A DNA stretch of 64,000 bases from Acidobacteriota bacterium. GTDB lineage: Bacteria; Acidobacteriota; Terriglobia; Bryobacterales; Bryobacteraceae. Position numbers and translations under genes: made by a program. The notes beneath the pieces are model-generated. The model saw nothing but the letters and a program-made list of their open reading frames with translations. It was not told the origin of the DNA and ran no database searches. The stretch's first letter is position 1. Every line of letters starts with the position of its first letter. The stretch lies in contig VFZU01000004.1 of NCBI GenBank assembly GCA_016870995.1, forward strand, positions 59,613 through 123,612. The letters run 5' to 3'. This document shows positions 26,829 through 35,798 of the stretch, piece after piece.

Positions 26829-27598
26829 CGAACGACGCCTGTCATCGGGCTTGAAGCCGATGCGTACAAACGCTTTGGCATGCGCCCGCCGAGATAGGCC
26901 AATCGGCCTGCCATCACCGCGTGCTTCATCGCTTCGGCCATCTTGACGCTATCGGCGGCCTCGGCCACGGCGGTGTTCAGCAGGACACCGTCATAACCCA
27001 ATTCCATCGCGATCGCCGCGTCGCTCGCCGTACCGACACCCGCATCCACAATCAGCGGCACCTCAGTGATCATCTCGCGCAAGATGCGCAAGTTCGCGGC
27101 ATTCTGAATACCCAATCCGGAGCCGATCGGTGCGCCCATCGGCATCACCGCAGCCGCCCCCGCATCGATCAGCTTGCGCGCCACAATCAAATCATCGTTT
27201 GTGTACGGCAGTACGGTGAAGCCTTCTTTCACCAGTATCCGCGTCGCTTCGATCAGGCCAATGACATCTGGATAGAGGGTCTTGGGGTCTCCGATCACCT
27301 CAAGCTTCACCCAATCGGACAAGCCCACTTCGCGGCCAAGCCGCGCCGTCCGGATCGCTTCGTCGGCGGTGTAACAAGCAGCGGTGTTCGGCAAGAGAAA
27401 GAACTTTTCGCCGTCGATGTAATTCAGCAGGCTCTCCTGAGTCCGGTCCAGCTCAACGCGACGAACGGCAACGGTGACCACCTCAGCACCAGAGGCCTCA
27501 TGGCAATCGCGCATTTCGGGAAAACTCCGGTATTTCCCCGTCCCAATGAGCAGACGGGACCGGAATTCACGATTGGCGATGATGAGGTTGTCAGGCAT
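26825..27598 (-). CDS. thiG: Thiazole synthase
   Basis: Builds the thiazole phosphate of thiamine from 1-deoxy-D-xylulose 5-phosphate, dehydroglycine and ThiS-thiocarboxylate. The protein is a TIM barrel. The start [23 protein letters not shown] matches the family, here split as [12 protein letters not shown] and [10 protein letters not shown]. The Schiff-base lysine lies in WVKLEVIGD, and phosphate-binding loops are [13 protein letters not shown] and [13 protein letters not shown] prefer the ATG at 27598 because AAGGAAAG stands 5 bases before it. A further ATG five codons upstream (27613) is possible. No other thi gene is in view and no TPP riboswitch is evident in the 98 bp upstream. Confidence 0.92.
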   Translation of the reverse strand: MPDNLIIANREFRSRLLIGTGKYRSFPEMRDCHEASGAEVVTVAVRRVELDRTQESLLNYIDGEKFFLLPNTAACYTADEAIRTARLGREVGLSDWVKLEVIGDPKTLYPDVIGLIEATRILVKEGFTVLPYTNDDLIVARKLIDAGAAAVMPMGAPIGSGLGIQNAANLRILREMITEVPLIVDAGVGTASDAAIAMELGYDGVLLNTAVAEAADSVKMAEAMKHAVMAGRLAYLGGRMPKRLYASASSPMTGVVR

Positions 27599-27629
27599 GC
27601 GGCTTTCCTTCATGATATCGAGCTAACGA

Positions 27630-27673
27630 CAGGTGCATTGACACTGTTTGAGGGATATGATTTAGTGCACCTG
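27630..27673 (+). promoter_or_regulatory. Promoter bracketed by an inverted repeat, upstream of the TonB-type receptor
   Basis: TTGACA at 27638-27643 is a perfect -35 box, and 17 bases later TTTAGT (27661-27666) can serve as -10. The arms CAGGTGCA (27630-27637) and TGCACCTG (27666-27673) are exact reverse complements and lie immediately before the -35 and directly after the -10. That is the layout expected of a repressor operator. A GGAGGG ribosome site and the GTG start at 27697 follow. Confidence 0.48.
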
Positions 27674-27696
27674 AATTACTACTGGAGGGTCAGCTT

Positions 27697-30600
27697 GTGC
27701 TGAAGCATCTATTCATCTTTGCGATTTCGATAGTGACGGCATTGGGCCAGACAGCGGGAACCGCGACCCTGGTGGGCACGATCTCCGATTCATCAGGGGC
27801 GGTGCTGGCAGGCGCGAAGGTCACGGCGATCAGCACGACAACGGCGTTCACATCAGAGTCAACGACGACAGCCGAGGGATCCTATTACCTGCCCTATCTG
27901 GCGCCGGGCGAGTATCGCATGACGGTAGAAGCGGCCGGTTTCAAGAGATACACCCGAGAAGGCATCGTCGTGCGAACCGGCGAAATGCCGCGTATCAACA
28001 TCACGATGGAATTGGGCGCGGTGACGGAAAGCGTGAGTGTGTCAGGCGCGGCTCCGTTGCTCGAGACGGAGACGTCGAGTTCCGGGCAGGTCTTGGACGG
28101 CGATCTGCTGATCAAGGTGCCGCTGAGTCAAAAGCGCGCGATCCGGATCATGAACTACATGCCCGGTGCGAATAGTATCGGTGGATTCACTGTGCTGGGG
28201 CAGCGGGCGCGGGCGATGGGTTACACGGTAGACGGCATCAATGGCAAGGAACCGGGCATCGGCAACACCAACGGCACGGACGCACAAATCTCGACCACGC
28301 AAGATGCGTTTGAAGAAGTGAAGCTTTATACGACGGGCTCGCCGGCGGAGTTGGGGCATTCGGCGGGCGGCTTGATGTCGATCGTCTTCCGGTCCGGCAC
28401 GAATCAACTTCATGGCTCGGGCGAGGTTCGCTACATCAACCGGAACATGATCCACCGGCACTTCCTTGAGCAAAACGCACGCACGAATCCATTCATGTAC
28501 CAGGAACGGACGTTCCTCTTCCACGGTCCCATGGTGCTGCCGAAACTCTACAAGGGCCGCGACAAGACGTTTTGGCTGGCCGGGTGGGAGCAACACTTCG
28601 AAAACGCGGGAGCAAGTTCTGCGTTTGCGACGGTGCCAACGCCTGAGATGCGGGCCGGCAACTTCAACTTCCCCGGTGCGCTTGCGATCCGCAATCCTTT
28701 CACGACTCGCCAGGATCCGTCGATCACGGCGAACAATGGCTGGACGCGGGATCTGTTTCCAGGCAACGTGATTCCGTCGAGCCTGATTGATCCGGCGGTG
28801 AAGAACTTCCTCGACCGCAGGCCGCTGGCCGATCCGAACCGTCCGGGCGACTTTTCGGCAACGGGTCCCAACAACAACCTCGTGGAAAACTTGATCAAGC
28901 AGATCCGTCGCACGCGCTGGGACGCGAAGATTGACCATCAGTTCACTTCGACACACAAGATCTTCGGTCGCTATTCTCAAGCGCGGCATCGGGCATGGAA
29001 GGGCGATCACCTCGCGCAGTTCAACAACTGGCGCGACATTGATCCGAACGCGCAGCCTGCCCCAGTCGACCACATCAACATGGTGTTCTCCGACATGCTC
29101 ATTCTGTCGCCGACGATGAATAACGAGTTCCGTGCGGGATTTAATCGACGTGCCCGACGCGAGACGGCACTGACAGCAAATCAGGATTGGGCCAAACAGT
29201 TGGGGATCCCGAATGTCAGCGGTGCCACGTTTCCCTACTTCAATATCGGCTTTGGCCTGGCGGGGCTGCCGAGCTTCCAGAACATCGGCGAAGATTTCAC
29301 CTTTCAGGACAACGTTACGAAAATCACTGGCAAGCACACGATCAAGTTCGGCTATGAACTGATCCGGACGCGCTACAACGGCACGGCCGGCGCACTGCCT
29401 GGCGGTACCTACAACTTCATCGGCACCAATCTGCCCTTTGGCACCGGCACCAACACCGGCCAGCCGTTCGCGAACTTCCTGTTGGGTACGGTGGGGAGCG
29501 CGACTTACACGGAGGAATTTGCTTCGTGGCTACCGCGCTGGTGGAGCCATCAATGGTACGTGCAAACCGACTGGAAGCCTGTGCGCGGTTTGACGTTGAA
29601 TCTCGGCGTCCGCTACTCGTATGAGTCGCCGTTCCAGACGAAGTACGGACAACAATCGCAGTTCGATCCCGCAGTGCGAGATCCGATCACCGGATTGATG
29701 GGCGCTATCACGCATCCGAAAGGTGCGCTATCGAAGAAAGACCTTAATAACTTTGCACCCCGCCTGGGCCTGGCCTGGAACTTCGCGCCGAAGTTTGTCT
29801 TCCGCGCGTCGTACGGCATCGTACATCAGGATATCTTCTCAACCGGGGCAAACATCCTGTTCCAGGAGTATTTGGCGAACGCCACAATTGCGTCGCCGGT
29901 TGGAGATCCGCGGCACGTCTTCCGGCTTTCGCAGGGTCCGCCCAACTTCACCTATGCACGGCAGCCCGACGGTTCGGTACCGTTCATCGGCCAGAACTTC
30001 TCTGGGCGCGCGGCGGCCTGGTGGGATCCGAATATGCGGATGCCCTACGTGCAGAGCTGGTCAGGCGGCGTGCAGTGGGAGTTCGCACGCAACTTGCTCC
30101 TCGACGTGCAGTATCAGGGGCAATCCGGTGTGGGCATGATCAACAACTGGGACATGAACGCGATTCCGCTCGACGTCTCGCGGGATCCTGCAACGCTTGG
30201 CAATATCTTCCGGGCCCAGCAGAACTTTAAGCCATACACGCAGTTCGGTTCGATCCAGCATTTCTCGAACTACGGTCACAACAGCTATCACGGCGGCACG
30301 TTTCGGGTGGAGCGCCGTTTCGACAGAGGACTTGGCTTTAACGCTTTCTACACATGGAACAAGACGCTCAACGAGAATGAAGGCGACGGCGGCGACAACG
30401 GCATCACTTTCTACAACCGGCGCTTGGAGAAAGGCCGCTCAAGCACGGACATCCGGCATCGGTTTGTCAGCGTCATGAACTATGAGCTTCCCTTCGGCGC
30501 GGGGCGTGCCTTCCTGAAATCCAATCGGGTTTTGAATCACGCTTTCGGCGGTTGGGAACTCACCTGGACGCAAACTTTCCAGAGCGGCCAGCCGTTTACA

Positions 30601-31059
30601 GTGGGCTTCGGCGGTTCGCCGAATCAATATTTGGCGGGCGAATCACGGCCGAACATTCTGACGACACACCAGGCTGCCGTTAACGGCGACTGGTCGATCG
30701 GCCCGAACCGGTTCCCGGTGGCCGCGCAGAATTCTTACTTGAATCCCGCCGCATTCGCTTATCCGGCATCGTTCACGCCAGGGACTTTGGGGCGGAATAC
30801 GTTTGAGGGTCCGGGGCTCAACTGGACCCAGCTTTCATTAGCCAAATGGTGGACCCTGAAGGAGAAGCACCGCTTCCAGCTCCGCTTGGACGCCAACAAC
30901 TTCTTCCCCAAGAAGCAGCCGCAATTCTCGAATCCTGGTTCGAGCTACAACGTCAACAACCTGCCTGCTTTCGGTCGCTTCACGGGCACGCGCGGAGCAT
31001 TCGCCGACGTCGGTACTGCCAACGGCCACATCCTGCTTGTTGGGCGATTCCAGTTCTAG
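27697..31059 (+). CDS. TonB-dependent receptor-like outer-membrane protein (Oar type)
   Basis: A large outer-membrane barrel of 1120 residues. A signal peptide (LKHLFIFAISIVTALGQ) precedes a carboxypeptidase-regulatory-like domain (about 20-105: LVGTISDSSGAVLAGAKV and YLPYLAPGEYRMTVEAAGF). A plug (about 120-230, with GYTVDGINGKEPG) and a long beta-barrel follow, ending in the aromatic terminus GRFQF required for BAM-dependent insertion. Acidobacteria encode many such proteins, thought to import polymers or siderophores, and the substrate is unknown. A GTG start is supported by GGAGGG 7 bases upstream. The gene is alone on its strand and has its own bracketed promoter. Confidence 0.88.
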   Translation: MLKHLFIFAISIVTALGQTAGTATLVGTISDSSGAVLAGAKVTAISTTTAFTSESTTTAEGSYYLPYLAPGEYRMTVEAAGFKRYTREGIVVRTGEMPRINITMELGAVTESVSVSGAAPLLETETSSSGQVLDGDLLIKVPLSQKRAIRIMNYMPGANSIGGFTVLGQRARAMGYTVDGINGKEPGIGNTNGTDAQISTTQDAFEEVKLYTTGSPAELGHSAGGLMSIVFRSGTNQLHGSGEVRYINRNMIHRHFLEQNARTNPFMYQERTFLFHGPMVLPKLYKGRDKTFWLAGWEQHFENAGASSAFATVPTPEMRAGNFNFPGALAIRNPFTTRQDPSITANNGWTRDLFPGNVIPSSLIDPAVKNFLDRRPLADPNRPGDFSATGPNNNLVENLIKQIRRTRWDAKIDHQFTSTHKIFGRYSQARHRAWKGDHLAQFNNWRDIDPNAQPAPVDHINMVFSDMLILSPTMNNEFRAGFNRRARRETALTANQDWAKQLGIPNVSGATFPYFNIGFGLAGLPSFQNIGEDFTFQDNVTKITGKHTIKFGYELIRTRYNGTAGALPGGTYNFIGTNLPFGTGTNTGQPFANFLLGTVGSATYTEEFASWLPRWWSHQWYVQTDWKPVRGLTLNLGVRYSYESPFQTKYGQQSQFDPAVRDPITGLMGAITHPKGALSKKDLNNFAPRLGLAWNFAPKFVFRASYGIVHQDIFSTGANILFQEYLANATIASPVGDPRHVFRLSQGPPNFTYARQPDGSVPFIGQNFSGRAAAWWDPNMRMPYVQSWSGGVQWEFARNLLLDVQYQGQSGVGMINNWDMNAIPLDVSRDPATLGNIFRAQQNFKPYTQFGSIQHFSNYGHNSYHGGTFRVERRFDRGLGFNAFYTWNKTLNENEGDGGDNGITFYNRRLEKGRSSTDIRHRFVSVMNYELPFGAGRAFLKSNRVLNHAFGGWELTWTQTFQSGQPFTVGFGGSPNQYLAGESRPNILTTHQAAVNGDWSIGPNRFPVAAQNSYLNPAAFAYPASFTPGTLGRNTFEGPGLNWTQLSLAKWWTLKEKHRFQLRLDANNFFPKKQPQFSNPGSSYNVNNLPAFGRFTGTRGAFADVGTANGHILLVGRFQF

Positions 31060-31138
31060 CGCGGCGATCTTGCACTCGATTGAGCCCACGATGTAGCGGT
31101 CGATGGTAAACCTGTGTTAGTTTGGTAGATGGTTTAGT

Positions 31139-31405
31139 ATGGCGAATACAGTTACATCCCTGAAGCGCGTCCGGATCACGGAACGTCGCACCGCGGCCAA
31201 CCGGGCCCGCCGCAGCCGCATCAAAGGCGCGATCAAGATCATGCGCAAGCACCTCGCTGAAAAGAACGTCGGCGAAGCCACCAAGCAACTCACCGAAGTG
31301 TTCTCGATCGTAGATCGCGGCGCAAAGTGGGGCGTAATCAAGAAGAATACCGCTGCTCGCTACAAGAGCCGCCTGACCCGTCGCCTCAAAGCGATCGCGG
31401 CCTAA
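31139..31405 (+). CDS. rpsT: 30S ribosomal protein S20
   Basis: Binds 16S rRNA helices and assists 30S assembly. The 88-residue basic protein has the standard pattern: an N-terminus with RTAANRARRSRIKGAIK, a middle helix, and the ending GVIKKNTAARYKSRLTRRL, which is highly conserved. Length is typical. It is transcribed alone, 79 bp behind the TonB-type receptor gene and convergent with holA (15 bp between the stops). No strong Shine-Dalgarno is visible ahead of its ATG. Confidence 0.95.
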   Translation: MANTVTSLKRVRITERRTAANRARRSRIKGAIKIMRKHLAEKNVGEATKQLTEVFSIVDRGAKWGVIKKNTAARYKSRLTRRLKAIAA

Positions 31406-31420
31406 GTTCCCTTCTTTCTT

Positions 31421-32482
31421 TTACCCCGCCTTTGCAGTAACCTTCCAGACGAAATCTTCCATCACCGTCTTGTCATCAGGACGGGTGTCTCTAAGCGCCT
31501 GATCGGCCGCGTAAGTCAATAGGATTGCGCGTTTCAGCCGGCCAGGCGCGAATGCGTTCATGATCTGTTCGATCTGCTCCGGACGCACCTTCCAGATCGG
31601 ATACCCCAATTTGCTGAAATGGCTCTGGATTTGAGCCGCACCCTTCACTTTCGCTTCGTGCGCGGCCAGCGCCAGCCGGAATTGCCCCCCCAGAAACGAC
31701 AGCGCCAGCGGCAGGTATTCGCCCTCGCGAATCAACGTATCCAAAATGTCGAGGCTCTTGGCCCGATCTCCACGACCAATGCTCGTCACGAGCGCAAAGA
31801 TATTGGCTGCCCGCGCGTTGGGGACCAGTGCGGTGATCGTATCCGCCGTTGCCACCTCTCCGGGCTTCAAGAACAGAGCGAGCTTCTCAATTTCCTGGCT
31901 CAGGCGCGACGCGTCGGCCCCAGTAGCCTCCACCAACAAATCGAGCTCGGAGTTTCCGATTTTCAGCTTGCGTTCGGCGGCCAGATCTTTGGCCAGCCGC
32001 TTTGCCATATCCGGCGAAAACCTCGGGAACTCGACCGTCGCCTTCAAAGCGGAAAAGAACTTTCGCAAATTCTCAATTTTGGTTTTGTCTTCTCCATCCA
32101 GCTCATAGCGCGAGCAGTCGAAGACAATCGTCGTGCCGGGCGTCGGGTTGGCCAGATAGTGCGCCAGTTCTTTCGCGCCGATGGTCTCTTCGTCCTGCTT
32201 GGCGCGCCCTCGCGGCAACACTCCTTCGGCGCCGGCCACCCAGACTAATCTTCGAGAGGCAAACAGAGACATCGAAGCCGCGTCGTCCAGCACCTGCGGC
32301 AGGCTGACTTCGGTGAGGTCCCAACGGCTCCAGCCACTCTCGCGATCCTCAGGGGTGGGCAGCGTTACGGCGATCAGCGCTTCTTTGCAAAGCCCGCGAA
32401 GATATCCATCAGGCCCCAGAAACAGGCTCACCGCAGGCGCACCCTGCTTCTGCAAGACCGATAAATACTGTTCCGCCGTCAT
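31421..32482 (-). CDS. holA: DNA polymerase III delta subunit
   Basis: The clamp-loader wrench that opens the beta clamp. The 353-residue protein has the HolA pattern: an N-terminal AAA+-like domain without a functional P-loop (SLFLGPDGYLRGLCKEAL), RRLVWVAGAEG, then LVEATGADASRLSQEIEKLALF (about 190-215). The collar domain contains ANIFALVTSIGRGDRAKSLDIL and LPLALSFLGGQFRLAL. This is the second clamp-loader gene of the window besides holB. It is the last gene of the minus-strand run and follows lptE by 2 bp, an order (lptE-holA) conserved in many Gram-negatives. Confidence 0.88.
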   Translation of the reverse strand: MTAEQYLSVLQKQGAPAVSLFLGPDGYLRGLCKEALIAVTLPTPEDRESGWSRWDLTEVSLPQVLDDAASMSLFASRRLVWVAGAEGVLPRGRAKQDEETIGAKELAHYLANPTPGTTIVFDCSRYELDGEDKTKIENLRKFFSALKATVEFPRFSPDMAKRLAKDLAAERKLKIGNSELDLLVEATGADASRLSQEIEKLALFLKPGEVATADTITALVPNARAANIFALVTSIGRGDRAKSLDILDTLIREGEYLPLALSFLGGQFRLALAAHEAKVKGAAQIQSHFSKLGYPIWKVRPEQIEQIMNAFAPGRLKRAILLTYAADQALRDTRPDDKTVMEDFVWKVTAKAG

Positions 32483-32484
32483 GG

Positions 32485-33006
32485 TTAGAAATTCTCGAGA
32501 ATCGCGGTGACCACACTGGATGCTAAATCGCGGCTCATTCGGTCGAAGGCCGGTGTCGATTCGTCGAAGTAAGCGCGCGGATCGGTCGAGATCTCATAGC
32601 GCTGCCTGAAGTCCATCATCGGGTTGGCGTAAAGAACCTTGTCGCCGGCTACCTGCGTAAACTTCACGGCAAGCAGGGCTTGGATTTGCACACCCGCTGC
32701 GCGAGCCGTTGTCGGGTCAAACACAGTAGGGAAGGCCATAACGGTTGCGATCGATCCCTGCAGAATGGCATCGGCGCCGTTGGCATCCGGCAGGATCTGA
32801 TACTTGGTGCGAGCCAGAAACTCTCGCGTGATCGCGATCGGAAGCTTCTCGGTGAGTTTGTAGCGAGTGGTGGGGTTGGTAAACGGAGGGATGCCGATCG
32901 ATTGGATAGTCTTTGGCATCAAGCCTGCCTTGCCAGCCACGTGATAGCCGCAGGAACTTGTCACCAACGCCCCCGCCGCACTCATAATAAAACCGCGTCG
33001 ATTCAC
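32485..33006 (-). CDS. lptE: LPS-assembly lipoprotein LptE-like
   Basis: LptE plugs the LptD barrel for LPS insertion into the outer membrane. The 173-residue protein has the LptE feature CGYHVAG right after the signal segment (residues 19-25), followed by the beta-rich domain (SIGIPPFTNPTTRYKLTEKL, SIATVMAF, YANPMMDFRQRYEIS). The signal segment MNRRGFIMSAAGALVTSSC contains RRGFI, resembling a twin-arginine signal, with a weak lipobox TSSC. I chose the GTG at 33006, which has AAGGA 9 bases upstream and lies 4 bp after the preceding stop. Its position ahead of holA supports the call. Confidence 0.78.
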   Translation of the reverse strand: MNRRGFIMSAAGALVTSSCGYHVAGKAGLMPKTIQSIGIPPFTNPTTRYKLTEKLPIAITREFLARTKYQILPDANGADAILQGSIATVMAFPTVFDPTTARAAGVQIQALLAVKFTQVAGDKVLYANPMMDFRQRYEISTDPRAYFDESTPAFDRMSRDLASSVVTAILENF

Positions 33007-33010
33007 TGCG

Positions 33011-33976
33011 CTAAATCCTTTCCTTCGCCACCAGCATCGCATTCTGCGCGATCAAACGGTGATTGTCGGCCGCCAGCCAGAACCAGGCTGCCCGGGGATT
33101 GCCGGGGTCTGCCTCGATGGCTCCCACGGCGACTCCATCCTGGTTTGCAATCCCGACGTTATTGGGTGGCTCCAGAGTCGAATCGTGCAAATCGAGCCCA
33201 GCCTTTTTCAGCAACTCGCCAATGCGGTCGAGGTCTGGTGTGGTCTTGAATTCAACCCAAATGGATGCGCTCAACCCATGAAAGACAGGGGCCTGGGAAA
33301 TCCGCAGTGATGGCATCGGGGCCATACCCTTTAGCAGCGTCGCAAGATTCCGCAGCACGCGCTGCTCGATCTTCTCAATCTTGTGCTGGGATTCTTCGCC
33401 CAGCCGCGCCAGCATCGCAAAGGCAGCTTGAGTATCGAAGACCTGCTTCGGCACAGCTTGAAAACTCAACAGCGCAATCGTCTGCTGCTGCAATTCCGTG
33501 ATGCCGGGCGTACCGAACTCGCTGGCAGGATGAAACAGATTCCCAATGGATCGCTCAACCGGTGCGGCGGCCTCCAGGGTGCTCAAGAACAACGCGAGCA
33601 TGGTGGCGGCCGGATGCGCGATTACTTCGACTGGCGCGGGTGTATCGCCCCTGCGCGGCTCGCTCAACGGCGAACGCAACCGGGCGCTGGGATCGATTTC
33701 AAGAATCCCCGTCAGATCGATCAGATCTTTCGCGCGCATCTTGCGCACTTTGGCGGTGGATTCAAGATCTCCAGCCAGCATCACGATCGCAGCTGATTCA
33801 ATGCCCTTCTGATCCACGGGCGACATCAAGGCGAGGTCGTCTGCATCCCGGACGAGGGTCTTGCCTTCGTCGTCGGTGGAATCCATGGCGAGCACTTCAA
33901 ACATCGTCGCCTGCTCACGAATTTCGCGGCCCAGCAGAGTCTGCCCGCCGACGAGTGCCAACTTCGGTTTAGCCAA
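33011..33976 (-). CDS. Aspartate-semialdehyde dehydrogenase homologue lacking active-site residues
   Basis: The fold follows Asd/ArgC: a Rossmann start LALVGGQTLLGREI, and a dimerisation-domain segment GTPGITELQQQT resembling the Asd GxxxxEELxxQT region. The late segment QAPVFHGLSASIWVEF corresponds to the Asd RVPVxxGHSxxVxVE strand. However, the catalytic Cys motif (NPNCST in Asd) is HPAATM here, and the active-site His is replaced by Leu (HGLS for GHS). It is therefore unlikely to reduce aspartyl phosphate. It sits between pssA and lptE in an envelope operon, so a structural or regulatory role seems more likely, but the function is unknown. The TTG start at 33976 overlaps the pssA stop and gives 321 residues. 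An upstream ATG (34054) would add 26 residues of unlikely sequence. Confidence 0.72.
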   Translation of the reverse strand: MAKPKLALVGGQTLLGREIREQATMFEVLAMDSTDDEGKTLVRDADDLALMSPVDQKGIESAAIVMLAGDLESTAKVRKMRAKDLIDLTGILEIDPSARLRSPLSEPRRGDTPAPVEVIAHPAATMLALFLSTLEAAAPVERSIGNLFHPASEFGTPGITELQQQTIALLSFQAVPKQVFDTQAAFAMLARLGEESQHKIEKIEQRVLRNLATLLKGMAPMPSLRISQAPVFHGLSASIWVEFKTTPDLDRIGELLKKAGLDLHDSTLEPPNNVGIANQDGVAVGAIEADPGNPRAAWFWLAADNHRLIAQNAMLVAKERI

Positions 33977-34862
33977 GGGTTGTATTCTCCACAGGCGTCG
34001 CCACTTCGGTCGGACGCCGTCGCAGCAGCCCGCCAATTCGCACCAGGATTCCACTGCACGTATAAGTGAGGCACATGGCGAACAGCACCGGCTGCGAATA
34101 ATTCCAGATCATGAAGATCAAGCTTCCGAGCAAAATGAGGCTCAAAGGCGAGCGAGGCTGCAGCAGATTCAGATCTTTAAAGCTGCGATAACGCCAGGTG
34201 CTGACCATCAGGAAACTCAACAAGGCCAGCAGCGCCAGCCACAACAAGGAGATAATCCAGTTTTCGATCGGCACACTGTTGGCCGCATAGACGATACTCG
34301 CGATAAACGCGGCTGCAGCGGGAATTGGGAGCCCAACAAAATACTTGCGGTCTGGCCGGCCAGGATTCTTCGGCACTGGATTGGTCACCACGTTAAACCG
34401 CGCCAGCCGCGCGGCTCCGCAAAGCAAGTAGACGAAAGCGAGGAAGTAGCCACCCTGCAAGATCTGGTCGCGCATGGCCGGCTCGATATTGTGCGTGACA
34501 AAGTAAAAGCCCCAGCAAAAGGCCAGGACGGCCGGTGCAATGCCGAATGTGATCACATCGGCAAGGCTGTCGAGTTCGCGTCCAAAATCGCTCACCGTGT
34601 TGGTCATGCGCGCAATGCGGCCATCAAGGCCATCGCAAGCCACTGCAACACCGATCAGCTGCGCCGCCAGCGCATATTCAGGAATAGACACGGCTCCCTG
34701 CGAGGCCGCTCTCAGCGTGCCATCAATCGTTTTGGTAATTGCCAGAAAACCAAAAAACACGTTGGCGGCCGTGAACAAGGTTGGCAATGCGTAAGCGGCT
34801 CGTCGCGGTCTTCGCTCGGGGCTCTTCGGGTCAATCAATCTTTCCGACAGTCGCAGTGCCAT
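33969..34862 (-). CDS. pssA: CDP-diacylglycerol-serine O-phosphatidyltransferase
   Basis: Makes phosphatidylserine from CDP-diacylglycerol and serine in the inner membrane. The 297-residue protein has about eight TM helices. The CDP-alcohol phosphotransferase signature is complete: CDGLDGRIAR followed by GRELDSLADVITFG (about residues 80-110), the D-G-x2-A-R-x8-G-x3-D-x3-D pattern with an extra D-G step. It lies 7 bp behind psd, the next enzyme of phosphatidylethanolamine synthesis, so the two are co-transcribed. The stop overlaps the start of the Asd-like gene. Confidence 0.91.
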   Translation of the reverse strand: MALRLSERLIDPKSPERRPRRAAYALPTLFTAANVFFGFLAITKTIDGTLRAASQGAVSIPEYALAAQLIGVAVACDGLDGRIARMTNTVSDFGRELDSLADVITFGIAPAVLAFCWGFYFVTHNIEPAMRDQILQGGYFLAFVYLLCGAARLARFNVVTNPVPKNPGRPDRKYFVGLPIPAAAAFIASIVYAANSVPIENWIISLLWLALLALLSFLMVSTWRYRSFKDLNLLQPRSPLSLILLGSLIFMIWNYSQPVLFAMCLTYTCSGILVRIGGLLRRRPTEVATPVENTTLG

Positions 34863-34869
34863 GTTTTGT

Positions 34870-35475
34870 CTATTTCACCCGCTTCGCAATCACGCTTGAC
34901 CCAGCCGAGACGCGTTCGCCCAGGGCGACGGCCAGCTTCCAGTCTTCGTTGAATAATACGTCGACACGAGAACCAAATTTGATTAGCCCCACACGTTCGC
35001 CTCGCTCGACGCTGGCACCCGTGTCCTTGTACCAGACGATGCGGCGGGCGATCAGCCCAGCAATCTGGCTGAACTCGATCGTCGTGCCTTCGCCCTCAAC
35101 AACAAACGTGTTCTGCTCGTTCTCGGTCGCTGCGGCATCGACGCTTGCCACCAGAAACTTTCCGGGCTTGTAGGTGCGCCGGGTAATCTTGCCCGCAATC
35201 GGAGACCGATTCACGTGAACGTCGAAAACATTCAGAAAAATGCCAAGCCGCGTACGGCCATCGGGATCTTTGGTGATTGAAACCACCTTGCCATCAGCCG
35301 GCGAAACCGCCACCGGACCCTCAGCAATCACGCGATCTGGATCTCTGAAGAACCAGAGGCAAAACACCGCAAGCAAATAAAAAGGCACGCCGAGCCAGGC
35401 AGATTTTGTGAGGTAGCCCGTAAGCGCTCCCGCGATGGCGAGGCCCAATGCGTACCAGATCCCAGTAATAACCAT
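34870..35475 (-). CDS. psd: Phosphatidylserine decarboxylase (short type)
   Basis: Converts phosphatidylserine to phosphatidylethanolamine with a self-made pyruvoyl cofactor. The 201-residue protein belongs to the short Psd group: N-terminal TM helices (about 5-45), then FLNVFDVHVNRSPIAGKI. The autocatalytic cleavage site lies near the C-terminus in IKFGSRVDV (about 172-180), where cleavage between Gly and Ser would yield the pyruvoyl alpha chain. The position after Ser is Arg, where many members have Thr or Arg. It sits directly upstream of pssA in the same operon. Confidence 0.9.
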   Translation of the reverse strand: MVITGIWYALGLAIAGALTGYLTKSAWLGVPFYLLAVFCLWFFRDPDRVIAEGPVAVSPADGKVVSITKDPDGRTRLGIFLNVFDVHVNRSPIAGKITRRTYKPGKFLVASVDAAATENEQNTFVVEGEGTTIEFSQIAGLIARRIVWYKDTGASVERGERVGLIKFGSRVDVLFNEDWKLAVALGERVSAGSSVIAKRVK

Positions 35476-35488
35476 GAATCTCTATTAT

Positions 35489-35797
35489 CTATGTCCAGCG
35501 GTTGCGATTGGGCTTGGCATTGATTTGATGAAACAATTCGATGCCCACGCGATACTTCAAGCCCCGCTGCTGAACGTAGCGAACCGTGCCTGAGCCATCG
35601 ATTTCCCAACTTGGCACCTTCACCTGCACCGCCTGACGGTAGGGCAGCTTATGATTCATTTCGAGCATCGCCCCGTTCTCTGCCAGGTTGAGCAGAAGGA
35701 TTTTATCGGAGTAAGTGTTGCCCTCTTCGGTTTCCCAGGATACGGATCCCGGTTCGTTGACTTCGATTCGTTGGTAGCGCCGCTTCTCTTTTGCCAT
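35489..35797 (-). CDS. PilZ-domain protein
   Basis: A 102-residue single-domain PilZ protein. The N-terminal RxxxR motif that contacts c-di-GMP is present as RRYQRIEV (residues 6-13). The second motif, usually (D/N)xSxxG, reads NLAENG (about 37-42), so the serine is replaced by alanine and ligand binding may be weak or lost. The barrel continues with VQVKVPSWEIDGSGTVRYV. PilZ proteins relay c-di-GMP signals to motility or secretion systems. It lies 13 bp upstream of psd. The target is not evident. Confidence 0.78.
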   Translation of the reverse strand: MAKEKRRYQRIEVNEPGSVSWETEEGNTYSDKILLLNLAENGAMLEMNHKLPYRQAVQVKVPSWEIDGSGTVRYVQQRGLKYRVGIELFHQINAKPNRNRWT

Positions 35798-35798
35798 G

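Noticed and set aside
27614..27696. TPP riboswitch ahead of thiG
   Set aside because: The 80-100 bp available lacks the conserved CTGAGA and ACCTGA-type thi-box elements on the minus strand.
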